DNA of 64,000 nt. Source: an uncultured Pelagibacteraceae bacterium. Lineage in GTDB: Bacteria > Pseudomonadota > Alphaproteobacteria > Pelagibacterales > AG-422-B15. Shown piece after piece: positions 8,505 through 17,420 of this stretch (its first letter is position 1; every line of letters begins with the position of its first letter). A model generated the notes under the pieces. The model searched no databases and was not told the origin of the DNA. It saw nothing but the letters and a program-made list of their open reading frames with translations. The position numbers and the translations under genes were made by a program. The stretch covers positions 1-64,000 of the forward strand of contig CABZCR010000001.1 in assembly GCA_902524285.1 (NCBI GenBank), given 5' to 3'.

Positions 8505-9404
8505 TTACTTTGAAGACACATGATTAAGATAAAGTGCAAATAGTATCATAGCGAGTGAAACTAGTACATTCACCCTGATAATTTCATTAAGAAATAAAAC
8601 TCCAGAAAAATAGGCAATGAGAGGTATCATAAAATTGATTAAAGATAAAAATACTGGACCTTGAAGTTCAATAATTTTAAAAAACAATAAGTTTGCAATT
8701 GCTGTGGCAAATAATCCCTGAATTATGATGGCTGTTATTGATGGGCTGGTGAAACTTTCAAGCCAAAATGGTTCATAAAAAAAAGCAAAAGGGCTTATAA
8801 TTATTGTACTCGCAATAGTTGTGCCAGTTGCTAAAGAAATAAAATTTATTTTTGGGACTAATTTTGAAACAATAGAATTTACTCCGTAGCATAGTGCAGC
8901 AAGTAAAACAAAAACTTGGCTGAAAAATTCAATTCTGTTATTCCCACCTAATTTAGAAAGATTCTCAAAACCAAAAAGTACAACCAGACCCAGTGCTGCT
9001 AAAATAAAACTAAGTACTTTAATTAAATTTATATTTTGATCTTTTAAAATTAATGCTGACAAAGCAAGAGTAATTAGTGGCATTGGGCTCATTAAAACTC
9101 CAGCAATCCCAGCATCAATAATTCTCTCTGCATCTGATATTAAATAAAAGGGTATTGCTGAGCCTAATGCCCCAATAGATACGTAAAATACAAGATATGT
9201 TCGAGTAAGAATAATTCTATTTCCAGTTAATCTCATGCAAATGTATAAAATTACGGAAGCCATTAATTGACGACAAAATACATTGGTTATCGGGCCAACA
9301 TCTGTAACAGCAATTTTTATAAATAAAAAATTTACTCCCCATATAATGGCAAGTGAAAAGAGCAGTATGTAACTAACAATACTTGGTTGATTTATTTGTT
9401 TCAT
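8505..9404 (-). CDS. EamA (drug/metabolite transporter) family permease
   Basis: Integral membrane protein of 299 residues with about ten hydrophobic helices in two EamA repeats (roughly 15-140 and 160-295). The FCRQLMAS segment after helix 2 and the GVLMSPMPLITLALSALIL stretch are typical. Members usually export amino acids or other metabolites; the substrate is unknown. It is read in the same direction as the liv operon and ends about 40 bases before it, but probably has its own promoter. Confidence 0.85.
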   Translation of the reverse strand: MKQINQPSIVSYILLFSLAIIWGVNFLFIKIAVTDVGPITNVFCRQLMASVILYICMRLTGNRIILTRTYLVFYVSIGALGSAIPFYLISDAERIIDAGIAGVLMSPMPLITLALSALILKDQNINLIKVLSFILAALGLVVLFGFENLSKLGGNNRIEFFSQVFVLLAALCYGVNSIVSKLVPKINFISLATGTTIASTIIISPFAFFYEPFWLESFTSPSITAIIIQGLFATAIANLLFFKIIELQGPVFLSLINFMIPLIAYFSGVLFLNEIIRVNVLVSLAMILFALYLNHVSSK

Positions 9405-9445
9405 TTAATGTTTGAGAAAGGTATTATTTTAAACTTTCAAAGTAA

Positions 9446-10060
9446 ATGAATAAAAAAATGAGATTATTTGCTCTTTTAATTTTTAGTTTTTTAGTTCTTC
9501 ACGGTTGCGCTAGTAAACCTCCATCTCAACAAGAAAACATTTGCTCTATTTTTGAGCAAAAATCCTCATGGTATAGATTAGTAAATAAATCATTCGAAAA
9601 ATGGGGAGCACCTATACATGTTCAAATGTCAATTCTCAGACAAGAATCTGCTTTTCAAAATAGGGTTAAACCTGAGAGAACTAAATTATTAGGTGTTATT
9701 CCTTGGTCAAGAAAATCAAGCGCGTTTGGATATACGCAGGCAATCGATGCAACTTGGGATTGGTACCGTGATGAAAACAATAAACCCCTTGCATCAAGGG
9801 TTAATTTTGCTGACGCAATTGATTTTACAGGATGGTATATAAATAAATCTTATCAAATTAATGGCATCAATAAAGGCGATGCATACAATCAGTATTTAGC
9901 ATATCATGAGGGTCACGGTGGTTTTAAAAAGAAATCATACCAAAGTCAAAGTTGGCTGATTGACGTTGCAAAAAAAGTTAAAATTCGTTCAGATAAGTAT
10001 GAAAATCAATTAGATAATTGTGAACATAAATTTCAAAAGAAATTTCTAGGAATATTTTAA
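9446..10060 (+). CDS. Lipoprotein with lytic-transglycosylase-like (SLT) domain
   Basis: Small lipoprotein, 204 residues, with a signal peptide ending in the lipobox LHGC (Cys21). A goose-lysozyme/SLT-like domain follows. The candidate catalytic Glu67 is in ILRQESAF, preceded by the usual PIHVQM helix, and AFGYTQAIDATW and YLAYHEGHGG match later family motifs. It probably cleaves peptidoglycan glycan strands from the outer membrane or periplasm. The stop codon shares a base with the pdxA start (TAATG), so the two are translationally coupled despite unrelated jobs. Confidence 0.82.
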   Translation: MNKKMRLFALLIFSFLVLHGCASKPPSQQENICSIFEQKSSWYRLVNKSFEKWGAPIHVQMSILRQESAFQNRVKPERTKLLGVIPWSRKSSAFGYTQAIDATWDWYRDENNKPLASRVNFADAIDFTGWYINKSYQINGINKGDAYNQYLAYHEGHGGFKKKSYQSQSWLIDVAKKVKIRSDKYENQLDNCEHKFQKKFLGIF

Positions 10061-11058
10061 TGATTAAGAATTCAAATATTATAGCGTTAACGATGGGTGA
10101 TCCATCTGGAGTTGGTACTGAAATTGCGATCAGGGCAAAAATAAAAAAAATAAAAAAACCAGATTTTTTTATTATTCATGATATAGATTTTGTAAAAAAA
10201 ATCTTAAAAAAAATGAAATCAAAATTAAAAGTTATAGAAATAAGTAGTCCATCAGAAGTTAAAAAATTACCTAATAATTATTTAGCAGTCTTGCCAATAA
10301 AAATTAGTAAAAATACGCAGTTAGGAAAAAAAAATTTATCTAATGTTAAATCCATTTTAGCATCAATTGATCTTGCAGTTAAACTCGCAAAAAGTGGAGA
10401 AGTTGCAGCAATTGTAACTAATCCAATTAACAAAGATGTAATAGGAAAAAAAGTTAAAAATTTTAAAGGTCATACGGAGTACCTTGCAAAAAAGGATAGA
10501 ACAAATGATCAATTAATGATGATGATGAATAAAAATTTGAAAACTATTCCTCTAACAACTCATATTGCAATTAATAAAGTTTCTAACAAGATAAATAAAA
10601 AAAATATAATTAAAGCCATCATTAATGCAGATGTAAGTTTAAGAAAAGATTTTAAAATCAAAAAACCTCGAATAGCTGTTTCAGCTTTAAACCCACATGC
10701 AGGTGAAGGTGGACTTATTGGCGACGATGAAAAAGTAAAAATTTTACCGGCTATTAATTATTGTAAAAAAAGGAAAATATCTGTTGAGGGACCCTTGCCT
10801 GCTGACTCAGCATTTATAAAAAATAATCTAAATAAATATGATATTTATATTTGTATGTTTCATGATCAAGCTTTGATACCAGTCAAGATGATAAGTTTTG
10901 ACGAGACAGTCAACTATACCGCTGGACTATCATTTGTAAGAACAAGCCCAGACCATGGAACCGGTCTTGATATTGCAAAGAAATTTATTGCATCACCCAA
11001 TAGCTTGATAGCAGCTTTGAAGTCGGCATCAAAAATTGCTCAAGCTAGAAGAAAATGA
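10060..11058 (+). CDS. pdxA: 4-hydroxythreonine-4-phosphate dehydrogenase PdxA
   Basis: Zinc- and NAD-dependent enzyme of the DXP-dependent pyridoxal phosphate pathway, 332 residues, full length. Motifs: the N-terminal MGDPSGVGTEI, GHTEYLA (metal His and substrate region), ALNPHAGEGG and the C-terminal FHDQALIPVK (metal His). It is strongly Lys-rich, with runs of AAA codons. It overlaps the upstream lipoprotein gene by 1 base and the downstream LysE gene by 4 bases. In many proteobacteria pdxA is followed by ksgA; that neighbour is absent here. PdxH, the last step of the pathway, is encoded at 37477. Confidence 0.95.
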   Translation: MIKNSNIIALTMGDPSGVGTEIAIRAKIKKIKKPDFFIIHDIDFVKKILKKMKSKLKVIEISSPSEVKKLPNNYLAVLPIKISKNTQLGKKNLSNVKSILASIDLAVKLAKSGEVAAIVTNPINKDVIGKKVKNFKGHTEYLAKKDRTNDQLMMMMNKNLKTIPLTTHIAINKVSNKINKKNIIKAIINADVSLRKDFKIKKPRIAVSALNPHAGEGGLIGDDEKVKILPAINYCKKRKISVEGPLPADSAFIKNNLNKYDIYICMFHDQALIPVKMISFDETVNYTAGLSFVRTSPDHGTGLDIAKKFIASPNSLIAALKSASKIAQARRK

Positions 11059-11678
11059 CCTTATCACTTTATTCTGCATTGTTTATTTTTGCGACCATTA
11101 TGGTTATAACGCCTGGCCCCGCAAATTTATTACTAATGAGCGCTGGAGCCCAACATGGATTTTTCAAGTCAGTACCTTTTGTAATAGGCGTTACCTGTGG
11201 GAAATTGTTTTTAACAATTGGTTTAGGAATTGGATTTTTAACTCTTTTGAACTCAAACCCGATATTGGTGAGCATTATGAAAGTAATTGGCACAGCTTAC
11301 ATATCCTGGCTTTCATGGAAAATACTTTTTTTGAATTTTCAATCAACTGGAGGTGAACAAAATGAAAGGGCACCTAATTTTTTAAATGGTTTACTGGTTC
11401 ACCCGTTAAATCCTAAAGGTTGGGCGATGGTAATCGCTGCTTATACACAATTCACTTCCTTTGGGAATACATACACTTCTTCAAGTTGGGTATTGGAAGT
11501 CATTATTGTTGCAGGGACATTTTTTTTCATTCAGTCAATTTCTCATTCTATGTGGTGTTGGTCCGGAAGCTTAATATTTAACTTTTTAAGTAATAAAAAT
11601 GTAATAAGACAAGCTGCAGTGATTATTCTTGCTTTACTTACGATTGGGACAGTAGTTTACAGTAATTTTTTTATTTAA
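11055..11678 (+). CDS. LysE family amino-acid exporter
   Basis: Membrane protein of 207 residues with about six hydrophobic segments. The N-terminal signature TPGPANLLLMSAGAQHG is characteristic of the LysE/RhtB family, which exports basic or neutral amino acids. The NPKGW motif in the middle also matches. Its start overlaps pdxA by 4 bases (ATGA) and its last 8 bases overlap the convergent hydrolase gene. The exported substrate is not predictable. Confidence 0.88.
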   Translation: MTLSLYSALFIFATIMVITPGPANLLLMSAGAQHGFFKSVPFVIGVTCGKLFLTIGLGIGFLTLLNSNPILVSIMKVIGTAYISWLSWKILFLNFQSTGGEQNERAPNFLNGLLVHPLNPKGWAMVIAAYTQFTSFGNTYTSSSWVLEVIIVAGTFFFIQSISHSMWCWSGSLIFNFLSNKNVIRQAAVIILALLTIGTVVYSNFFI

Positions 11679-12435
11679 TTTTACTGAGACTATTTTTTTC
11701 GACAGACTCGCTAAAACTTGCAAATAATTTTTTTGAAAAGTCATCTGTAGTTGCTGAATACTCTGGATGCCATTGAACTCCATAAAAGTAACCGCTGTAA
11801 TTTGATAAACTGATAGCTTCAACTGTTTCGTCTTTAGCGACACCTTCAATAACCAGATTATTTGCTATTTTATCGATTCCTTGAGTATGAAGTGAATTTA
11901 CCTCTATAGTTGGTGTACCGGCCAACTTTTCAAATTTTCCATTTTCAGTTAAATAAACTTCATGCTGTTTTGAAAATTGTACTTCTGGATCATCAGATTC
12001 TGGGCACCTGTGATCCATTCTTCCTGGTACATCATGAATATCTGCGTGAAGAGAGCCCCCCATTGCAACGTTAACTTCTTGAAAGCCTCTACAAATAGCT
12101 AACATAGGAATTTCATTTTTAAATATGAAATCAATCATAGGGAGAACAGTTTTATCTCGATCGATGTCTAATGGTTCAACTATTTTGTCTTTATTATAAA
12201 ATTCAGGATAAACGTTTGAGAGACTGCCTGTTAGCATTACCCCATCAAATTTTCTCAGAGTGTTTCTGTAGTCAATTGTTGAGCCAAGGGCTGGTAAAAT
12301 GACAGGTATACAGCTAGTAGCTTCAGCCACAGCTTTTATATAGTTCGTTCCTGACGCATGATATGTCCGATGCAATTCTGCTTTTTCAATTACGTCGGCA
12401 AATACAGCGATTAGTGGCTTATTTTGAGTATCCAT
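11671..12435 (-). CDS. Gamma-glutamyl-gamma-aminobutyrate hydrolase-like class I amidotransferase (PuuD-like)
   Basis: Peptidase C26/PuuD family, 254 residues. The glutamine-amidotransferase-like triad is visible: Cys115 in AICRGFQE, His223 and Glu225 in QWHPEYS. The family also has VMLTGS with flanking Asn and a VNSLHTQGI segment. PuuD removes glutamate from gamma-glutamylated amine products. Genes resembling PuuA (32533), PuuB (24488) and aminotransferases (13692, 21830) lie nearby, so a gamma-glutamyl route is likely, although this gene is on the other strand and at the edge of that region. No Shine-Dalgarno is seen. Confidence 0.87.
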   Translation of the reverse strand: MDTQNKPLIAVFADVIEKAELHRTYHASGTNYIKAVAEATSCIPVILPALGSTIDYRNTLRKFDGVMLTGSLSNVYPEFYNKDKIVEPLDIDRDKTVLPMIDFIFKNEIPMLAICRGFQEVNVAMGGSLHADIHDVPGRMDHRCPESDDPEVQFSKQHEVYLTENGKFEKLAGTPTIEVNSLHTQGIDKIANNLVIEGVAKDETVEAISLSNYSGYFYGVQWHPEYSATTDDFSKKLFASFSESVEKNSLSKIK

Positions 12436-12447
12436 AAAAAAATTAGT

Positions 12448-12476
12448 TTACTAATATCAGGATAATATCATATAAC
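12448..12476 (+). promoter_or_regulatory. Candidate promoter giving a leaderless mRNA for the acyl-CoA dehydrogenase gene
   Basis: TATAAC (12471-12476) lies 7 bases before ATG 12484, so transcription would begin at or next to the start codon. A weak -35 (TTACTA or TTTACT) is 17-18 bases upstream. There is no Shine-Dalgarno before this ATG. Confidence 0.4.
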
Positions 12477-12483
12477 AACTTTA

Positions 12484-13689
12484 ATGGTTATAAATATTCA
12501 AGATAAACAATCACAACATAAGGCAATGTCTGCGTGGGATGACATCCTAGTCATCGACGATCAACTTTCAAGTGAAGAGAAAATTTTAAAGTCATCAGTG
12601 AGATCTTATTGCCAGGAAAAACTTTTACCTAGGATCATAGATGACAACAGAAATGAAAATTTTAGTAGAGAGATTTTCAATGAAATGGGTGAGCTTGGAA
12701 TTCTAGGCTCTTATTTACATGGATATGGATGTGCGGGCACGAATTATGTCTCTTACGGGCTTATTGCTCGGGAAATTGAAAACATTGATAGTGCATACCG
12801 ATCTATCATGTCGGTTCAAACAAGCCTAGTTATGTTTCCTATTTATCAATTTGGTACTGAAGCGCAAAAAGAAGAATATTTACCAAGACTTGCAAAGGGT
12901 GAAATCATTGGAAGCTTCGGTCTGACAGAGCCTGATGCAGGTAGTGATCCTGGCGCAATGAAAACCAAAGCGATAAAAGTCAAAGGGGGTTACGAATTGA
13001 CTGGTACCAAGACATGGATCAGTAATGCACCCTATGCAGATGTAATTATTGTTTGGGCCAAGGATGAAGATAATGTAATCAGAGGATTCATTGTTGACAG
13101 AGAGTCCAAAGGCCTATCAACACCTAAAATTGAAGGTAAATTATCTTTACGCGCTTCAGCAACGGGGCAAGTTGTTATGGAAAATGTTTTTTGTTCGGAA
13201 GATAAAGTTTTACCAAAAGCATCTGGTTTGGGCGGACCATTCCAATGCTTAAATAGCGCAAGATACGGTATTTCATGGGGCGCTCTAGGAGCAGCAGAGT
13301 TTTGTTTTGCAACAGCTAGACAATACGCATTGGACAGAATGATGTTTGGAAAACCTATTGCTGGCACTCAGCTTGTTCAGTCTAAATTAGTTGATATGCA
13401 AACAGAAATTGCTTTAGGTCTACAGGCTGCACTAAGAGTTGGGCGTCTGATGGACGAAGATCAGTCAGATAGCAACATGGTAAGCCTCATTAAAAGAAAT
13501 AATGTTGGAAAAAGTTTAGATATTTGCAGGAGTGCGAGAGATATTCTTGGTGGTAATGGTATTTCAGATGAGTATCATGTAATGAGACACATGGTAAACT
13601 TGGAAACCGTAAAGACATATGAAGGTACACACGATGTGCATACTTTAATTATGGGAAGAAACTTAACAGGCATACAGGCTTTTAAATAA
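12484..13689 (+). CDS. gcdH: Acyl-CoA dehydrogenase, probably glutaryl-CoA dehydrogenase
   Basis: FAD enzyme of 401 residues. It carries the glutaryl-CoA dehydrogenase features [20 protein letters not shown] with [23 protein letters not shown], and the catalytic Glu in [10 protein letters not shown]. That family oxidises and decarboxylates glutaryl-CoA to crotonyl-CoA in the breakdown of lysine, hydroxylysine and 5-aminovalerate. An omega-aminotransferase gene follows 2 bases downstream in the same operon, which fits a diamine or 5-aminovalerate to glutarate route. The start could also be the Met at codon 15. Confidence 0.85.
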   Translation: MVINIQDKQSQHKAMSAWDDILVIDDQLSSEEKILKSSVRSYCQEKLLPRIIDDNRNENFSREIFNEMGELGILGSYLHGYGCAGTNYVSYGLIAREIENIDSAYRSIMSVQTSLVMFPIYQFGTEAQKEEYLPRLAKGEIIGSFGLTEPDAGSDPGAMKTKAIKVKGGYELTGTKTWISNAPYADVIIVWAKDEDNVIRGFIVDRESKGLSTPKIEGKLSLRASATGQVVMENVFCSEDKVLPKASGLGGPFQCLNSARYGISWGALGAAEFCFATARQYALDRMMFGKPIAGTQLVQSKLVDMQTEIALGLQAALRVGRLMDEDQSDSNMVSLIKRNNVGKSLDICRSARDILGGNGISDEYHVMRHMVNLETVKTYEGTHDVHTLIMGRNLTGIQAFK

Positions 13690-13691
13690 TT

Positions 13692-15056
13692 ATGGCTTAT
13701 CTAAATCGTACAACAAAGCAATGGCAGGAAATTGATACAGCTCATCATCTGCATCCTTTTACTGATTACAAGTCGCTTGCAAAAGAAGGCAGTATCATCG
13801 TTACAAAAGCAGATGGTGTTCACCTTACTACATCAGATGATAAACAGTTACTTGATGCAATGTCTGGCTTGTGGTGTGTAAATGTAGGTTATGGAAGAAA
13901 GAGTCTTGCAGATGTTGCCTATAAGCAAATGCAAGAACTACCTTATTATAATTCTTTTTTTAAAACAGCGACACCGCCATCAATTGAACTTGCTAAAGAG
14001 TTAGCTGAAATTAGTCCACACGATTTAAATCATGCATTCTTTTCTTCAAGTGGCTCTGAAGCCAACGATACTGTTGTAAGAATGGTAAGGAGATATTGGG
14101 ATTTAAAAGGCAAGCCAAATAAAAAAACATTTATTAGCAGAGAATATGCTTATCACGGAAGTACGATGACTGGAATGAGTTTGGGCGGCATGACAGCGAT
14201 GCATGCTCAAGGGGATATGATGCCTGGTTTTGAACATGTATTGCCTCCTTATTGGTACAAGTATGGAAGCGATATGTCTCATGATGACTTTGGTATTCAT
14301 GCAGCTAATAAAATTGAAGAAAAAATAAATGAAATTGGCCCAGATAATATTGCAGCGTTTATAGGAGAACCAATTCAAGGAGCTGGAGGAGTTATTATTC
14401 CGCCTGATACCTATTGGCCAAGAGTTCAAGAAATTTGTAAAAAATATGACATTCTTCTTGTTGTTGATGAAGTCATTTGTGGATTTGGTAGAACTGGAAA
14501 TTGGTTTGGATCAGATACTTATAATATTAAACCTGACATTATCACTATGGCCAAAGGGATTACCTCAGGATATATCCCACTGTCTGGAATTATGATTTGC
14601 GACAGAGTTTGTGAAACTTTAATCAATGAAGGTGGTGAATTCTACCACGGTTATACTTATTCTGGTCACCCAGTAGCTTGTGCTGTGAGCCTTGAAAATC
14701 TTAAAATTATCAAAGAAGAAAACCTGATAGAACAATCACGAAATGTTTCAGTTTATCTGGAGCAGCAAATGCGCGAAATTGAAAAGCATCCTTTAGTTGG
14801 TGAAGTAAGAATGAAGAGCTTTATAGGAGCTGTGGAATTAGTGAAAGATAAAGAAACTAAAGAAATGTTTGAAGACACTGGCACAGTTGGAACGATTTGC
14901 AGAGACTATTGTATTGAAAACGGTTTAGTAATGCGGGCTGTAAGAGATGGCATGATCTTCTGCCCACCTCTTATATTCAATAATAACCACGTAAATGAAC
15001 TTTGTGAAAAGCTAAAAACTGCGCTGGACCAAACACTCGATCATATTTCAAAATAA
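13692..15056 (+). CDS. Class III omega-amino acid/diamine aminotransferase
   Basis: PLP-dependent fold type I transaminase, 454 residues, of the omega-amino acid:pyruvate or putrescine/diamine group (PuuE/SpuC-like). Motifs: SGSEANDT (phosphate-binding), YHGSTMTGMS, VDEVICGFGRTG with the cofactor Asp, and the Schiff-base Lys in MAKGITSGY. It is probably co-transcribed with the glutaryl-CoA dehydrogenase gene 2 bases upstream and would make an aldehyde from a terminal amine. No aldehyde dehydrogenase (PuuC-type) gene is present in the window. Confidence 0.88.
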   Translation: MAYLNRTTKQWQEIDTAHHLHPFTDYKSLAKEGSIIVTKADGVHLTTSDDKQLLDAMSGLWCVNVGYGRKSLADVAYKQMQELPYYNSFFKTATPPSIELAKELAEISPHDLNHAFFSSSGSEANDTVVRMVRRYWDLKGKPNKKTFISREYAYHGSTMTGMSLGGMTAMHAQGDMMPGFEHVLPPYWYKYGSDMSHDDFGIHAANKIEEKINEIGPDNIAAFIGEPIQGAGGVIIPPDTYWPRVQEICKKYDILLVVDEVICGFGRTGNWFGSDTYNIKPDIITMAKGITSGYIPLSGIMICDRVCETLINEGGEFYHGYTYSGHPVACAVSLENLKIIKEENLIEQSRNVSVYLEQQMREIEKHPLVGEVRMKSFIGAVELVKDKETKEMFEDTGTVGTICRDYCIENGLVMRAVRDGMIFCPPLIFNNNHVNELCEKLKTALDQTLDHISK

Positions 15057-15059
15057 AAC

Positions 15060-15515
15060 TTACTTAATCTGCAGATAGTAATCGTAGTATTCGGTATCTC
15101 GTTGATAATTTAATGACTCATATAGACTTTGAGCATTTTTATTTGCTATAGCAGTTGACAACTCAACACTCGTTACACCTTTTTCTTCAGCAAAACTTTT
15201 TGCAGCGTTCATCAGCATACGGCCAATACCTTTATTTCTGTATTCAGATCTGACATATAAATCGTAGAGTATTATTTTTTTACTTAACTCCAGTGAGTCA
15301 AAAGTTGTATACAACTGGGTCATGCCCATACACTCTTTTTCATTTTCAATATAAAATATTTGCGCCTCATTATTACTAAGGCGTTCCTTAATATAGCTTT
15401 TACAGGCTTCTACATTTGACTCTTTTTTATAAAACTGACGATATAAATCAAAGACCTCTCCAATTTTTTCAAAATCATCTGGCTGAGCAACTTTTATTTG
15501 TAAATTATCTGACAT
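15060..15515 (-). CDS. GNAT family N-acetyltransferase
   Basis: Acetyl-CoA dependent N-acetyltransferase of 151 residues. The acetyl-CoA loop YRNKGIGRMLM and the C-terminal NAQSLYESLNY region identify the fold. The substrate is unknown; with amine-handling neighbours it could acetylate a polyamine or amino compound. The ATG at 15515 is preferred over the TTG at 15530: GGAG lies 9 bases before the ATG and the TTG overlaps this ribosome site. It is the last gene of the tetR-MFS-GNAT operon. Confidence 0.85.
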   Translation of the reverse strand: MSDNLQIKVAQPDDFEKIGEVFDLYRQFYKKESNVEACKSYIKERLSNNEAQIFYIENEKECMGMTQLYTTFDSLELSKKIILYDLYVRSEYRNKGIGRMLMNAAKSFAEEKGVTSVELSTAIANKNAQSLYESLNYQRDTEYYDYYLQIK

Positions 15516-15520
15516 ATACT

Positions 15521-16678
15521 TTATCTCCAAATCGTTCGATATATTGATATCACTAAGAAAATAAAAGTAAAAGATGTAACAGTATAGATAAAGCCCATTG
15601 GTCCAACTGCATCCATGACTCTTCCTCCAATTAAAGGACCAATAAGCGAGCCAACCTCAAAGACCATCACAAGAATTGCTGTAGCACCTGCAACTTGAGA
15701 TGCGCTATATCTCTCACCAAGCATAGTGAGTGAAATTGCAAAAAGTCCACTAGCAGCGCCACCCCATATAAAACAGCTCGCTGCCATTACATAAAAATTA
15801 TCTAGATAGATAGCGAATAGAATTGGACAAAAGAACGTAATTAAAACTGCTATATTCAATAGCAGTCTTTTATTAAATTTGTCCAGCAATACGCCAATCA
15901 AGGGTTGGCACATCACACCTCCTACAAGAGTAATAGTTACATATTGTAATGCAATCTCTTGAGTAAATTGGTTCTTAATCATGAAAATGGGAAAGAAAGA
16001 TACAAACATTACATCATCTAAACCGCATAGAATAGCTGCGCCAAAAATAGTTGGAGCTGCAATGATAGCTGCAAATACTGGAAGAGACTTTTTATCAGGT
16101 AATTTTGGGTCTTCAATCTCAAGCATAATAAGTGGTAAAATGGCGATAAAAGAAAGAGAAGAAATAACAATAAAAGGTAACCAGCCTTCAATTCCGGTTA
16201 GGGACAATACCATCGGGCCACTTGCAAAACCGATTACAAATACTGTGTTATAAATCGTTACTATTTTACCGCGATTTGTATCATCAGCCATTGACAGCAT
16301 CCATGTGTCAAATGCGTTCCAAGCAAGTGCTCCAGCAAAACCAATTATGAATCTGATAACAAACCAAGCTGTCAAACTATCAAAAATTGGAAAAGTAAAA
16401 TAAAGAATTATTGTAAATATTTGAGCAATGATAATTGATTTCGCTAAACCTATCTTGTGAATAATTATTGGTGTTATTCTTACAAATAATATTACAGCAA
16501 GAGGTTGCGCTACGACATTGAGGCCAATTTCAGTATTGCTATATCCTCGTGCTTCTAAAATAAGTGCAAGTAGAGGAATTAAAGTACCAAGCTTAATACC
16601 AATAATTAATGCGCAAAGAAATAGGACAATATATGTTTTGTAATTTGTACCTAAAAGATTCTGAACTGTTGTGTTCAT
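15521..16678 (-). CDS. MFS transporter
   Basis: Major facilitator superfamily protein, 385 residues, with about twelve hydrophobic helices. It has the PLIGVLLDKFNKR loop between helices 8 and 9 and a GYSNTEIGLNV segment after helix 1. It resembles YcaD/YbfB-like metabolite and drug exporters; the substrate is unknown. Its start overlaps the regulator's stop codon by 4 bases (ATGA), so it is translationally coupled to the TetR gene and likely part of its regulated set. Confidence 0.87.
   Translation of the reverse strand: MNTTVQNLLGTNYKTYIVLFLCALIIGIKLGTLIPLLALILEARGYSNTEIGLNVVAQPLAVILFVRITPIIIHKIGLAKSIIIAQIFTIILYFTFPIFDSLTAWFVIRFIIGFAGALAWNAFDTWMLSMADDTNRGKIVTIYNTVFVIGFASGPMVLSLTGIEGWLPFIVISSLSFIAILPLIMLEIEDPKLPDKKSLPVFAAIIAAPTIFGAAILCGLDDVMFVSFFPIFMIKNQFTQEIALQYVTITLVGGVMCQPLIGVLLDKFNKRLLLNIAVLITFFCPILFAIYLDNFYVMAASCFIWGGAASGLFAISLTMLGERYSASQVAGATAILVMVFEVGSLIGPLIGGRVMDAVGPMGFIYTVTSFTFIFLVISIYRTIWR
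15525..15528 (-). promoter_or_regulatory. Ribosome binding site deciding the GNAT start
   Basis: GGAG on the minus strand, 9 bases before the ATG at 15515; it overlaps the end of the competing TTG codon. Confidence 0.6.
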
Positions 16679-17322
16679 GCAAACCTATCTTCATTGACAT
16701 AGATACTTTTAAAATATTTAAGCACTAAATTTTTACAAAATTCATTTGTGTATATTTTTGGATCAAACAATATTCGCTGCCATAAACCATCAACCATGGA
16801 ATGATAGGTTTCACTTATTTCCTTTGGAGTAAATTCCTTTTGATTGGCAATATTATTAATTTCACTTACTAACTTTTCCATTTGTTGAGAATAAATTTCA
16901 TCTTGTCTTTGACAAATCGCTAAATAAGAAGGTCTAAATTTCACTTCACTATAAAACGCAATCCATACTGAAATTTTATTTCTGTTGGCAATTTTTGAGC
17001 TGAAATCATTTTGAATTATACGTATTATTCTATCAATTGGATCTATGTTCTTTTCCTCAAAAATCTTTTGCCATGACTTTTTGTATTCATCAGATAAATA
17101 CTGCAGCGAACTTATTAATAAATTATCTTTCGAATTAAATCTAAAGTTTGCGTAACCTTGAGATACTTTAGCTCTTTTTGCTACATGAGCAATCGTAGTA
17201 TCCGCTAGGCCTCTTTTTGCAATTGTTTCTATCGTAGCGTCAATCAACTTTTGATGATTAACAGAAATCTCAGTTTCACTGGCCTGTTCTGAAGATTTTT
17301 TATTAACTAAAGCCTTCATCAT
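16675..17322 (-). CDS. TetR/BetI-like transcriptional regulator
   Basis: TetR-family repressor, about 215 residues. The N-terminal helix-turn-helix spans TIAHVAKRAKVSQGYANFRF, followed by SKDNLL, and the C-terminal half has the BetI-like (TetR_C_6) pattern with KISVWIAFYSE. BetI-type regulators often respond to choline-like or other amine ligands. A GTG start at 17340 is also possible; I take the first ATG (17322). Two palindromes of the same form lie at 17368-17385, between this gene and the flavoprotein operon, and at 21795-21812. It probably represses both operons and itself. Confidence 0.85.
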   Translation of the reverse strand: MMKALVNKKSSEQASETEISVNHQKLIDATIETIAKRGLADTTIAHVAKRAKVSQGYANFRFNSKDNLLISSLQYLSDEYKKSWQKIFEEKNIDPIDRIIRIIQNDFSSKIANRNKISVWIAFYSEVKFRPSYLAICQRQDEIYSQQMEKLVSEINNIANQKEFTPKEISETYHSMVDGLWQRILFDPKIYTNEFCKNLVLKYFKSIYVNEDRFA

Positions 17323-17367
17323 ATTGAATAAACAATACACAAAGATAACTATTAAAGATAGTTTTGT

Positions 17368-17385
17368 ATTGAATAATCATTCAAT
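17368..17385. promoter_or_regulatory. Palindromic operator ATTGAAT-AATC-ATTCAAT
   Basis: A perfect inverted repeat with 7-base arms and a 4-base spacer in the divergent region between the TetR-like gene and the flavoprotein operon. It contains the -35 TTGAAT of the plus-strand promoter. On the minus strand it also offers TTGAAT, with TATCTT 18 bases later, for the regulator gene. The same 7-4-7 architecture, ATTGAAY-N4-RTTCAAT, recurs at 21795-21812. Confidence 0.7.
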
Positions 17386-17397
17386 TTTTATTATCAT
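17369..17397 (+). promoter_or_regulatory. Promoter of the flavoprotein-GcvT operon
   Basis: TTGAAT (17369-17374), inside the operator, and TATCAT (17392-17397) are 17 bases apart. Transcription would begin near 17404, giving a leader of about 17 bases without a Shine-Dalgarno before the ATG at 17421. Confidence 0.55.
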
Positions 17398-17420
17398 GAT
17401 TCCTAAATATTCTTTATTTT

